64,000 bases of DNA from CBDCMJ01 sp965218875 (lineage in GTDB: Bacteria > Chloroflexota > Dehalococcoidia > Lucifugimonadales > UBA3495). This document shows, in pieces, positions 42,288 through 49,226 of the stretch. The DNA is taken from the NCBI GenBank assembly GCA_965218875.1, contig OZ244707.1, positions 2,790,001-2,854,000 on the forward strand, written 5' to 3'. The stretch's first letter is position 1; every line of letters starts with the position of its first letter. The notes under the pieces are model-generated. The model had not been told where the DNA came from. It worked only from the letters and a program-made list of their open reading frames with translations, and made no database searches. The translations under genes and the position numbers were made by a program.

Positions 42288-42710
42288 TCAGCCGACTTCC
42301 GGGTATGCGCTCCAAAGGGTGAAGGCGTGAACGGCTGCCGGTATGGTGATGGCCGCAACCTGACCGGGAGCCAGGTCGACCGGGGTGGTTGGAACCAACC
42401 TAATCCCGTCTGGGAGATGGACTTCAACCCTGACTTTGCGCAGCGTGGCCTTTGTGGTGTTTTCCACTGCACCTGTGAAGGCGTTGGTGGCCCAGTCGTA
42501 CGACAGGACCAGCTGTGCCCCGGCTCTGTGAAAGTGGAGGGTATCGATGAGAGCCAAGTCGGGACTAGGTCCTACACCGTCCTCGCCTAACGCCGAATAC
42601 GAATAGTAGCCGGACTCCGAGCCGCTGCTACAGCCGATGAGGGCGAGGGCGAGGTCAAACGTCCCTAGAAGGATGCCGACCTTGACCCGTTTCGGGCTAG
42701 GTCGCTGCAC
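42288..42710 (-). CDS. FxLYD-like lipoprotein
   Basis: A 140-residue predicted lipoprotein. A basic N-terminus (MQRPSPKRVKVG) is followed by a hydrophobic stretch and a lipobox-like LALIGC near residues 20-26, then a Ser/Gly/Tyr-rich linker. The rest (QLVLSYDWATNAFTGAVENT, RKVRVEVHLPDGIRL, VDLAPGQVAAITIP) has the pattern of the immunoglobulin-like FxLYD domain found in extracellular lipoproteins. The start is GTG 42710 with AGAGGA upstream; both lie inside the duplicated 5' fragment ORF, which it overlaps by 14 bases. The group II intron remnant begins about 50 bases after its stop. The function is unknown. Confidence 0.7.
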   Translation of the reverse strand: MQRPSPKRVKVGILLGTFDLALALIGCSSGSESGYYSYSALGEDGVGPSPDLALIDTLHFHRAGAQLVLSYDWATNAFTGAVENTTKATLRKVRVEVHLPDGIRLVPTTPVDLAPGQVAAITIPAAVHAFTLWSAYPEVG

Positions 42711-42816
42711 GTTTTCCTCTTGCCACTTGCAGGACGGACCGCAGGCGGGCGGCGGTCTCTTCCATTAGGGCAGCGCCGGATACGGCCTGGCCCTCTTGAT
42801 CGGCACAGGAGGTCAT
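42697..42816 (-). pseudogene. Duplicated 5' fragment of the 128-residue protein gene
   Basis: A 39-codon ORF starting MTSCADQEGQAVSGAALMEE and continuing TAARLRSVLQ, clearly a copy of the start of the gene at 42113 (MTSPGDQEDQPVSAADALME, then ETVARLRSGLG). The DNA match includes the start codon, about 20 upstream bases with the same TTATGATGGCGTTGTT leader, and runs for about 95 bases. After LRSVLQ it diverges and stops at TAG. The GTG and ribosome-binding site of the lipoprotein gene lie within its 3' part, so translation of the fragment may feed into the lipoprotein gene. Confidence 0.85.
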
Positions 42817-42970
42817 AACAACGCCATCATAATATAGCGGAGGCAGGCAGGCCAAGGAGGGACCCGGCGGAGGCGGCGGAGGCGGCGGTCGATTGACACC
42901 CCAAGCGGGGCGGAATTACCATTATCTGCGCCGGAGCACCGCCAGGCGGCTGGCCGGCGGGTTCCGAGGT

Positions 42971-43045
42971 GGCAACGTAGCTCAGCGGCAGAGCGGGCGC
43001 TTCATAAGCGCTAGGTCACTGGTTCGAACCCAGTCGTTGCCACCA
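42971..43045 (+). tRNA. tRNA-Met (CAT), elongator type, with encoded CCA
   Basis: A complete cloverleaf: acceptor GGCAACG/CGTTGCC, D arm GCTC/GAGC, anticodon stem GGCGC/GCGCT with loop TTCATAA (anticodon CAT), T arm ACTGG-TTCGAAC-CCAGT, discriminator A and CCA. The acceptor begins with a normal G-C pair and the anticodon stem lacks the three consecutive G-C pairs of initiators, so it is not the initiator. An Ile2 (lysidine) tRNA is the alternative for CAT, but similarity to elongator Met tRNAs favours Met. Confidence 0.95.
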
Positions 43046-43177
43046 TTTAGCGCCTTCCAGTGTTGACCGTTACGCCGCTGCCGCGGCCCGGCAGGCGGCT
43101 TGCCTGGCCCGGCCGCCGCTCCGCCACCTCCCGATCGCGGCCCTCGGGAGCCGGTCCTCCGACCCGCGCCCGGCGGA

Positions 43178-43186
43178 TGCTATAAT
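43178..43186 (+). promoter_or_regulatory. Extended -10 promoter of selD
   Basis: TGC-TATAAT, with the first base of the selD start codon 33 bases after the box. No -35 is apparent. Confidence 0.5.
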
Positions 43187-43218
43187 GGCGGCCCCGACTA
43201 TCCCCTAAGGAGACACCC

Positions 43219-44265
43219 ATGCCCAGCGTTGACGTCCGCTTGACTCAACTGGCCCGCAGCGCCGGTTGAGCGGGAAAGCTCAGCTTGGAGGACCTGGTCC
43301 AGGTCCTGAGCCAGCTTCCGGCGCAAAAACATCCAAACCTGGCAGTCGGCCCTGACACGGGAGACGACGCCGCGGTATACCGGCTGGACGACAGCACGTC
43401 GCTGATCCTGACCGTGGATTTTCTGGCGCCGATTACCGACGACGCCTTCGAGTTCGGCGCAATAGCCGCCGCCAATTCCCTTAGCGACGTCTACGCCATG
43501 GGGGGCCGACCCCTCCTGGCCATGAACGTCGTGTGTTTTCCGGCGGACCTGGCTCGGGACATGCTAGCCGACGTACTGAAGGGGGGCGCGGCCAAGGCCC
43601 AGGAGGCCGGGTGCCTGGTAGTCGGCGGGCACACCGTGGACGACCCGGAACCCAAGTACGGCATGTCGGTGGTGGGCGTGGTGGAACCGGGGGGGCATGT
43701 TGCCAACTCCGGGGCCCGGCCGGGAGACTCCCTGGTGCTGACCAAACCCATCGGCACCGGCATCATCGCCACGGGCTGCAAGCAAGGCAAATCACCTCCG
43801 GACGTACTGCAAAACGCCGTGGACACCATGGTTGCCCTGAATCGGGCGGCCTCGGAGGCGATGGTCAGGGTGGGCGTCAACGCCTGCGTCGACGTCACCG
43901 GGTTCGGGCTGCTGGGGCACCTGCGCGGCATGGTCCAGGCCAGCAACGTGTCCGCACAAGTCGATTTCAACAGGGTCCCGGTCCTGCCAGGGACTTGGGA
44001 TCTGCTGTCGGAGGGAGTGGTGCCGGGGGGCACCCGCCGCAACCTGCAGGGACTGGCCGGGAGCCTTAGCTGGCATCCCGAGTTGACCGAGGAGCACCAA
44101 CTCCTGCTGTGCGACGCCCAGACCTCGGGCGGGCTCCTGATAGCCGTAGCTCGGGACCGCTTGGAACTACTGCTGGCCGAGCTGGAGGCGGCAGGGGTGG
44201 CCACCAGGTCGGTAATCGGCGAAATCACCGAGGGGCAGCCTCCGCGCATCATGGTCTCTCCCTAG
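43219..44265 (+). CDS. selD: Selenide, water dikinase with in-frame UGA (selenocysteine 17)
   Basis: Makes selenophosphate from selenide and ATP for selenocysteine and selenouridine synthesis. The frame starts at ATG 43219 after AAGGAG, reads MPSVDVRLTQLARSAG, then UGA at codon 17 (43267-43269), then AGKLSLEDLVQVLSQLP. Codon 17 is the catalytic Cys/Sec position of SelD (G-C/U-x-x-K), so the UGA is read as Sec. After it come the AIRS-fold motifs TGDDAAVYRL, LTVDFLAPITDDAFEFGAIAAANSLSDVYAMGG, GGHTVDD and DVTGFGLLGHL. The total is 348 residues. A SECIS-like hairpin begins nine bases after the UGA. selA, at the window's left edge, is the partner gene. Confidence 0.95.
43267..43311 (+). promoter_or_regulatory. 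UGA-Sec codon with SECIS-like hairpin
   Basis: Directly downstream of the UGA (43267-43269), GCTC (43278-43281) pairs with GAGC (43308-43311), and inside it AGGACC (43289-43294) pairs with GGTCCT (43302-43307) around a seven-base loop TGGTCCA containing GGU. The apical loop starts 25 bases after the UGA, within the range usual for bacterial SECIS elements. Confidence 0.65.
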
Positions 44266-44325
44266 CCGGGAGTTAACGGAAGCCCGGCCCTCCGCGGGGC
44301 GCCGTCGGTTGGGCCGCCCTTCCGT

Positions 44326-44354
44326 TTGACACCACTTTTCGCCGGGGCTAATAT
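44326..44354 (+). promoter_or_regulatory. Sigma-70-type promoter TTGACA-N17-TAATAT
   Basis: TTGACA at 44326-44331, a 17-base spacer, and TAATAT at 44349-44354, placed 115 bases before the sulfite-oxidase-like gene. It is the closest match to the classic consensus in the window. A tandem duplication adds a second TAATAT at 44395-44400 without its own -35. Confidence 0.75.
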
Positions 44355-44431
44355 GGGTGGCCCAGGGCCAAAGCCGCGTCACTCTCGCCGGGGCTAATAT
44401 GGGTGGCCCAGGGCCAAAGCCGCGTCACTCT
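44340..44431 (+). repeat. Perfect 46-bp tandem duplication over a -10 box
   Basis: Bases 44340-44385 and 44386-44431 are identical by eye, each beginning CGCCGGGGCTAATATGGGTG and ending CGCGTCACTCT. A third partial start (CGCCGG) follows. The duplication includes the -10 box and likely transcription start of the downstream gene. Confidence 0.95.
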
Positions 44432-44469
44432 CGCCGGTGGCGGCAGACTATGCGACGTCGAGGTGGTCC

Positions 44470-45087
44470 GTGAAACGGCCTGACCAGATCAAGACCCCCC
44501 CCAAGGGAATCCGCCGCAGGAGGATGCCGCCGGGGCAATTCCTGACCAAGAAGTTCCCCGTCCTCACCTACGGGACCGCGCCGGAGGTCGACATAGAGGC
44601 GTGGCGGCTGAAGGTCTTTGGGCTGGTGCGGCCGGAGCTGGAGTTGGACTGGCTGAAGTTTTCCAGCCTAACCTGGACGGCCGTCGAGGCCGACTTCCAC
44701 TGCGTGACCCAGTGGACCTGCCAGGACCAGACCTGGGAGGGCGTCGCCTTCTCCGAGGTGCTGTCCCTGACCGAGCCGGCACCCGAGGCAGAGTTCGTGA
44801 TGGTCCACTCCTACGGGGGATACAGCACCAACCTGCCCCTGGAGTTGGTCATGAAGGACGGGCTGTTCGCCCACAAGCAAAACGGCCGCCCCTTGGGAGA
44901 GGGTCACGGGTGGCCCCTCCGCCTGGTGATGCCCAGCCTCTACGGCTGGAAGAGCGCCAAGTGGGTGAGCGGGGTCGAGCTGATGGCCAACGACGCCCCC
45001 GGTTTTTGGGAACAGCGGGGCTATCACAACGACGGCGACCCCTGGGAAGAACAGCGTTTCTGGCCGGAGTTGGCCCGCCCGGCGTAG
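44470..45087 (+). CDS. Sulfite oxidase-fold molybdopterin oxidoreductase, cytoplasmic
   Basis: A 205-residue protein with the molybdopterin-binding domain of the sulfite oxidase/MsrP superfamily. The Mo-ligand Cys lies in VEADFHCVTQWTCQDQTWEGV, and SYGGYSTNLPLELVMKDGLFAHKQNG and GHGWPLRLVMPSLYGWKSAKWVSGVELM are typical. There is no Tat signal or dimerisation domain, so it is a short, probably cytoplasmic member; the natural substrate is unknown. The GTG at 44470 follows GAGGTGG; ORF sequence further upstream overlaps the tandem repeat. Moco genes moaA and moaC are 3-4 kb upstream. The selD gene ends 205 bases before it. Confidence 0.87.
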   Translation: MKRPDQIKTPPKGIRRRRMPPGQFLTKKFPVLTYGTAPEVDIEAWRLKVFGLVRPELELDWLKFSSLTWTAVEADFHCVTQWTCQDQTWEGVAFSEVLSLTEPAPEAEFVMVHSYGGYSTNLPLELVMKDGLFAHKQNGRPLGEGHGWPLRLVMPSLYGWKSAKWVSGVELMANDAPGFWEQRGYHNDGDPWEEQRFWPELARPA

Positions 45088-45094
45088 GCGGGCC
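45072..45094 (+). terminator. Hairpin at the end of the sulfite-oxidase-like gene
   Basis: GGCCCGCC pairs with GGCGGGCC across a seven-base loop, overlapping the TAG stop at 45085-45087. There is no T run, so its terminator role is tentative. Confidence 0.4.
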
Positions 45095-45549
45095 GCTCAG
45101 GGCAGCGCGAAAGCCCATAAACCCGAGCTGAGCAGGTGGGCTGGGCTGTCCCCGGCCCGCCTTTCTCGTTAGAGCGAGTGTGGGTTAGAGCGAGCCGGGG
45201 CCGCGGCCCGCGCCCCTGGGCAGCGTCCCGCTCAACCGCTACGACCGTCCCCGGATGATCACCGCCGAGATCCAAGAGCCCGTTATGCCCCGCGAGCAAC
45301 CACACCGGACGCAACGGAAGGACCTGCCTGAAATGTCCTCCGCGAGGTAAGGGTCTCCCCAGCGGCGTGGGCAGACTTTGGAACATCTCGCAGGCAACCC
45401 TCCTCCTCCCTAGACCACTTCCGCTAACGGACTAACTGCCATCACGGAGCTCAACTTGACACGCGGTGTATCAAGTTGTATCATGTGACTGAAATGAGGT
45501 TGAAGGCGAGATAGTCCATGGTTCGGACGCTCGGGTCCGGAGACACTCC
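45088..45549. other. Intergenic region before the hspR operon
   Basis: 462 bases with no convincing gene. GTTAGAGCGAG is repeated at about 45169 and 45184. The hspR promoter/operator sits at 45455-45484. I compared the rest with SRP RNA and tmRNA cores by eye and saw no match. Confidence 0.45.
45455..45484 (+). promoter_or_regulatory. HAIR-like HspR operator overlapping a sigma-70 promoter
   Basis: CTTGACA (45455-45461), seven bases, TATCAAG (45469-45475): the half-sites and the 7-base spacing match the HspR inverted repeat CTTGAGT-N7-ACTCAAG, with the two inner bases altered. TTGACA within it is also a -35 box, followed after 17 bases by TATCAT (-10, 45479-45484). HspR bound here would block RNA polymerase directly. 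The hspR start is 65 bases downstream. Confidence 0.75.
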
Positions 45550-46047
45550 ATGAACCAAAGGTCAAAACCCAAGGCGCAACGGGGCGCCAAGATTCCGCCC
45601 CATCCCGGAGGGCGCCCGGAGAGGCCAGCCCAGGCTTCCCTGGCCCAGGGCGGACTGGAACGGATGGAGGTGGACCTCGACGGGCTTCCGGAGCAGACCC
45701 CGGCAGTGGACGGCGTCTACATCATCAGCGTCGCCGCCAGGATCCTGGACGTGCATCCCCAGACCCTACGCAAGTACGAACGGCTGGGGCTCATCAACCC
45801 GGGGCGCACCATGGGGATGCTCCGGTTGTACTCCGGGGAAGACATCCGCAGAGTGCGCCTGATCCAGCGGTTGGGCGACATGGGGTTGAACCTGGCGGGG
45901 GTGGAGTTCGCCCTGAGCGCCGCCGAGAACCTGCACCGGCTGGACCGCCGGCTGCAGGCCTTGGCCGGGGACAGTCCCCTGAGGAGCGCCATTGAAGCGG
46001 AGGTGGGGGCGCTGCTGCGCAGTCTCAACCTCTCGGTCGACGACTAG
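45550..46047 (+). CDS. hspR: MerR-family heat-shock repressor HspR
   Basis: A 165-residue regulator. The MerR-type winged helix (about residues 57-125) reads YIISVAARILDVHPQTLRKYERLGLINPGRTMGMLRLYSGEDIRRVRLIQRLGDMGLNLAGVE, where VHPQTLRKYE and the RLYSGEDIRRVRLIQ segment are diagnostic of HspR. A Lys/Pro-rich tail of about 40 residues precedes it; an internal ATG at 45664 could be the true start, but GGAG lies nine bases before 45550. HspR represses its own operon together with DnaK as co-repressor, and grpE and dnaK follow directly, so this is an autoregulated heat-shock operon. No clpB or dnaJ is present. Confidence 0.92.
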   Translation: MNQRSKPKAQRGAKIPPHPGGRPERPAQASLAQGGLERMEVDLDGLPEQTPAVDGVYIISVAARILDVHPQTLRKYERLGLINPGRTMGMLRLYSGEDIRRVRLIQRLGDMGLNLAGVEFALSAAENLHRLDRRLQALAGDSPLRSAIEAEVGALLRSLNLSVDD

Positions 46048-46081
46048 TTTCCGGGAGCATCATCTAGGGTAGGGCCAGCGA

Positions 46082-46699
46082 ATGAGTACGGAGCCGGACA
46101 ACTTACAACCCAAGGGAGACCGGATGCCGGGATGGGATGACAGTCACCTCTCGGCGGAGGAGCAATTGGCCGCTGTTCGAGACCAACTGGAGGAGTACCG
46201 CCGGGAGGCGGGCCAGAGCCTGAACGCGGCCCAGAGGGCCCAGGCTGAGTTGGTGAACTTTCGCCGCCGCGCCGACGAAGAGCGCGTCGAGCTGGGAAAG
46301 TACTCCAACAGCCGCCTCATCGCCAAGCTTCTGCCGGTGATGGAGGAGCTTGATCTGGCGGTTGCCCACGCTGGAGACGGCGGCCCCAATAGCTCGTGGC
46401 TGGAAGGGGTCAAACTGATCCAGCGCAAGCTGTCGAACCTGCTGCAATCGGAGGGGGTGAGCGAGATAGCCACCGTGGGCACGCCGTTCAATCCCGTGGA
46501 GCACGAGGCCCTGGGCACGGAGCAGACTGCCGAGTATCCCCCCGGTTACGTCGCCGCCGGCGTCCGGCCCGGGTACCGGCTTCACGACCGGGTCATTCAA
46601 CCGGCCCAGGTGATGGTGGCTGCGGCCCCGGCTAGCGCGGAAAGCGCCACAGACACCGCCAAAGACACTAGGAAGGAGAAGGAGAGCGAAAATGGCTAA
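46082..46699 (+). CDS. grpE: Nucleotide exchange factor GrpE
   Basis: Releases ADP from DnaK. The 205-residue protein has an acidic N-terminus, a long coiled-coil helix (AAVRDQLEEYRREAGQSLNAAQRAQAELVNFRRRADEER), the family core KLLPVMEELDLAVAH, KLSNLLQSEGVSEIATVGTPFNPVEHEAL and the C-terminal beta domain VRPGYRLHDRVIQPAQVMVA. It overlaps the dnaK ATG by eight bases. It lies 35 bases after hspR in the same operon. Confidence 0.94.
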   Translation: MSTEPDNLQPKGDRMPGWDDSHLSAEEQLAAVRDQLEEYRREAGQSLNAAQRAQAELVNFRRRADEERVELGKYSNSRLIAKLLPVMEELDLAVAHAGDGGPNSSWLEGVKLIQRKLSNLLQSEGVSEIATVGTPFNPVEHEALGTEQTAEYPPGYVAAGVRPGYRLHDRVIQPAQVMVAAAPASAESATDTAKDTRKEKESENG

Positions 46700-48620
46700 G
46701 GTCCTGGGCATCGATCTGGGTACGACTAACTCGGTGGCCGCGGTGATAGAAGCCGGCGAGCCGCAAGTGATAGAAAACGCCGAGGGAGGCCGGCTGACAC
46801 CCTCCGTGGTGGCCCTCAACGCGCGCTCGGGCGAGCGATACGTGGGGCAGGTCGCCAAGAGGCAGGCGGTGACCAACCCGGAGAACACCCTGTTTTCCGT
46901 AAAACGGTTGATGGGCCGGAAGTTCTCAGACCCTGAAGTGCAGGGCGCCGTGACCAAGCTCCCCTACAAGATCGTCCAGGGCAAAGACGGCGACGCCTAC
47001 GTGGAGATGGCCGGCGAGAGCTTCGCTCCGCCGCAGATATCCTCTTTCGTCCTCCAGAAAATCAAGCAGGACGCGGAAGCCAAGCTGGGCGAGAGGATTA
47101 GCCAGGCGGTGATCACCGTCCCGGCCTACTTCAACGACTCCCAGCGGCAGGCGACCAAGGACGCCGGGACCATCGCCGGCCTGGAAGTGCTGCGCATTAT
47201 CAACGAGCCCACCGCCTGCTCCCTGGCCTACGGGCTGGACAAGGGCAAGAGCGACATGACCATAGCGGTGTTCGACCTGGGCGGCGGCACCTTCGACATT
47301 ACTATCCTCCAAATGGGCGACGGCGTCTTCGAGGTGAAGTCCACCAACGGCGACACCTATTTGGGAGGAGACGATTTCGACCAGTCGGTTCTCGACTGGC
47401 TCACCCAGGAATTCCGGCAGGAGACCGGCATCGACCTGGGCAAGGACCGCATGGCCCTGCAGCGGCTGCGGGACGCGGCGGAGCGGGCGAAAGTGGAGCT
47501 GTCCAGCGTTCTGGAAACGGAAATCAACCTTCCGTTCATTACCGCCGACGCCAGTGGCCCCCAGCACTTGGTCAAGACCCTGAGCCGGGCCAGGCTGGAG
47601 CAGTTGGTGGTCAGCCTGATCAACCGCACCGAGGGCCCCTGCCGCCAGGCGCTGTCTGACTCCGGGTTGAGGTCCGGCGATATCGACGAGGTGATCCTCG
47701 TAGGCGGCATGACGCGAATGCCCGCCGTGCAACAGAAGGTCAAGGACGTGTTCAGCAAGGAGCCCAGCCGCGGGGTGAATCCCGACGAGGCGGTGGCCAT
47801 CGGCGCGGCCATCCAGGCGGGGGTGTTGGCCGGGGAAGTCGGCGACATCGTGCTGGTCGACGTTACTCCCCTCACTCTAGGGTTGGAGACCCTCGGCGGA
47901 GTGTCGACGACTCTAATCTCCCGCAACACCGCCATTCCCACCGACAAGACGGAGGTCTTCACCACGGCGGCCAACGGCCAGACCAGCGTGGACATTCACG
48001 TGCTCCAGGGCGAGCGGCCCATGGCGCAGGACAACAAATCAATAGGCCGGTTCATGTTGGACGGCTTGCTGCCCGCGCCCCGAGGCGTGCCCCAGATCGA
48101 GGTCAAGTTCGACATCAACGGCGACGGCATACTGTCGGTCTCGGCCAAGGACAAGGGAACCGGTAAGGAGCAAAAGATCGTAGTACAGTCAGGGTCGGGG
48201 CTGGCCAAGGATGAAATCGACCGGATGGTGGACGACGCCCGGGTCCACGAAGCGGAAGACCAGCGCCGGCGGAGCGAGGTGGAGACCCGCAACCAGGCCG
48301 ACTCTCTGGTCTACAGCACCGAGCAGATGCTGGAGGAGAACAAGGACAAGATACCCGGAGACCTGAAGGAGGAGGTCGAGGCGAAGCTGGCCGCCGTGAA
48401 AGCCGCCATCGCCGCCAACAACATAGCAGAGATACAGCAGACCATGGCCGAACTGAACAGCGCCATGCAGAGGATGGGCCAGGCGGTGTACAGCCAGTCC
48501 GGCGGGGGATCACCCTATGACGGAGGCGCCTCCGGCGGGGACGCGACCCCCGGCGACGAGGGTGCGCCGGGCGGCCAACCGGACGGGGGCACCGTGGAGG
48601 GGGAGTTCCGAGAGGTGTAA
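46692..48620 (+). CDS. dnaK: Chaperone protein DnaK
   Basis: Hsp70 chaperone of 642 residues. The ATPase domain has IDLGTTNSVAAV, the phosphate-1 and connect-1 motifs including VPAYFNDSQRQATKDAG, FDLGGGTFDITIL and VGGMTRMPAVQ. The substrate-binding domain has DVTPLTLGLETLGGV and the helical lid; the C-terminal tail is Gly/Asp-rich and ends VEGEFREV, typical of bacterial DnaK. The start overlaps grpE, and GGAGAA precedes it. In HspR systems DnaK also helps the repressor bind DNA, giving feedback on the operator at 45455. Confidence 0.97.
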   Translation: MAKVLGIDLGTTNSVAAVIEAGEPQVIENAEGGRLTPSVVALNARSGERYVGQVAKRQAVTNPENTLFSVKRLMGRKFSDPEVQGAVTKLPYKIVQGKDGDAYVEMAGESFAPPQISSFVLQKIKQDAEAKLGERISQAVITVPAYFNDSQRQATKDAGTIAGLEVLRIINEPTACSLAYGLDKGKSDMTIAVFDLGGGTFDITILQMGDGVFEVKSTNGDTYLGGDDFDQSVLDWLTQEFRQETGIDLGKDRMALQRLRDAAERAKVELSSVLETEINLPFITADASGPQHLVKTLSRARLEQLVVSLINRTEGPCRQALSDSGLRSGDIDEVILVGGMTRMPAVQQKVKDVFSKEPSRGVNPDEAVAIGAAIQAGVLAGEVGDIVLVDVTPLTLGLETLGGVSTTLISRNTAIPTDKTEVFTTAANGQTSVDIHVLQGERPMAQDNKSIGRFMLDGLLPAPRGVPQIEVKFDINGDGILSVSAKDKGTGKEQKIVVQSGSGLAKDEIDRMVDDARVHEAEDQRRRSEVETRNQADSLVYSTEQMLEENKDKIPGDLKEEVEAKLAAVKAAIAANNIAEIQQTMAELNSAMQRMGQAVYSQSGGGSPYDGGASGGDATPGDEGAPGGQPDGGTVEGEFREV

Positions 48621-48659
48621 ATCGGAGGACTTACCCCTCTACGATAGTTGCCGCCGGTC

Positions 48660-48668
48660 TGGTATAAT
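48660..48668 (+). promoter_or_regulatory. Extended -10 promoter before the 94-residue gene
   Basis: TGG-TATAAT, 75 bases before the next start codon and just downstream of dnaK. No -35 is apparent. Confidence 0.5.
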
Positions 48669-48742
48669 AGCCCGGCTAGAGGGAGCGACGAGAGGGGAAA
48701 GCGAACCCTGGTAACCCCAAGGTTGAAGCTACTGGAGAGGAT

Positions 48743-49027
48743 ATGAGCGCTCCGAAAGAACGCGCAGACCAAGAGGTGGCAAGCGAGGAGGAAAGCTGGG
48801 TGATCGAGGGGATCGACCTCACGCTGACCCCTCTTCAATACCATTACTTGAGCCTGTTGCAGCGGCTGATCAAGGTGAAGAACGACTATCAGACCGATGC
48901 CAACTTCGAAAGTTGGCTCATGGCCGGCATCAACAAGGCCATCTACTCCACGCTGCGGGACAGCATCGAGGCCAATATCGGCGAAGCCGCCAAAGAACTG
49001 CTTCGCCAAGAGCACCAGGTCAACTGA
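48743..49027 (+). CDS. Uncharacterised 94-residue protein
   Basis: I do not recognise this protein. It is hydrophilic and mostly helical: an acidic N-terminus (KERADQEVASEEESWVIEG), a central DLTLTPLQYHYLSLLQRLIKVKNDYQ, and a C-terminal helix (FESWLMAGINKAIYSTLRDS, IEANIGEAAKELLRQEH). The ATG at 48743 follows GGAGAGGAT. It has its own extended -10 promoter and is followed by a strong bidirectional hairpin. Its position after dnaK suggests nothing specific. Confidence 0.7.
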   Translation: MSAPKERADQEVASEEESWVIEGIDLTLTPLQYHYLSLLQRLIKVKNDYQTDANFESWLMAGINKAIYSTLRDSIEANIGEAAKELLRQEHQVN

Positions 49028-49171
49028 CCCCGGGCGCGTATCGCGCTTAGACCCTGCCGCTCCACGGCGCGTTGAGCAGTGTGCTGAGGCCTATTGGGGG
49101 GCTGGCATAAGTTCGCCGCAATCGGCCCGCTATGGATGGCGGTGTCGGCTGGCCTCTCTGGAACGCAAGAA

Positions 49172-49203
49172 CGCCCCGGCCCGTTGAGAAGCGGGCCGGG
49201 GCG
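49172..49203. terminator. Strong bidirectional hairpin between the 94-residue gene and acuC
   Basis: CGCCCCGGCCCG and CGGGCCGGGGCG form a perfect 12-base-pair stem with an eight-base loop. It sits between convergent genes and is followed by TATTAAT on the plus strand. Confidence 0.7.
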
Positions 49204-49226
49204 TATTAATCTCGGGCTTGTCCCGG

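Noticed and set aside
42093..42590. Plus-strand ORF of 165 codons over the lipoprotein and intron remnant
   Set aside because: Its middle (TFPSAPLRTGRAAFTASGSP) is the antisense translation of a group II intron domain V, often mis-annotated as protein; no other support.
42971..43045. Reading this tRNA as tRNA-Sec because selD is adjacent
   Set aside because: The anticodon is CAT and the arm lengths are standard; tRNA-Sec would have TCA, a longer acceptor and a long variable arm.
45100..45450. SRP RNA or tmRNA gene in the region before hspR
   Set aside because: Neither the SRP core nor tmRNA acceptor/tag features are present.
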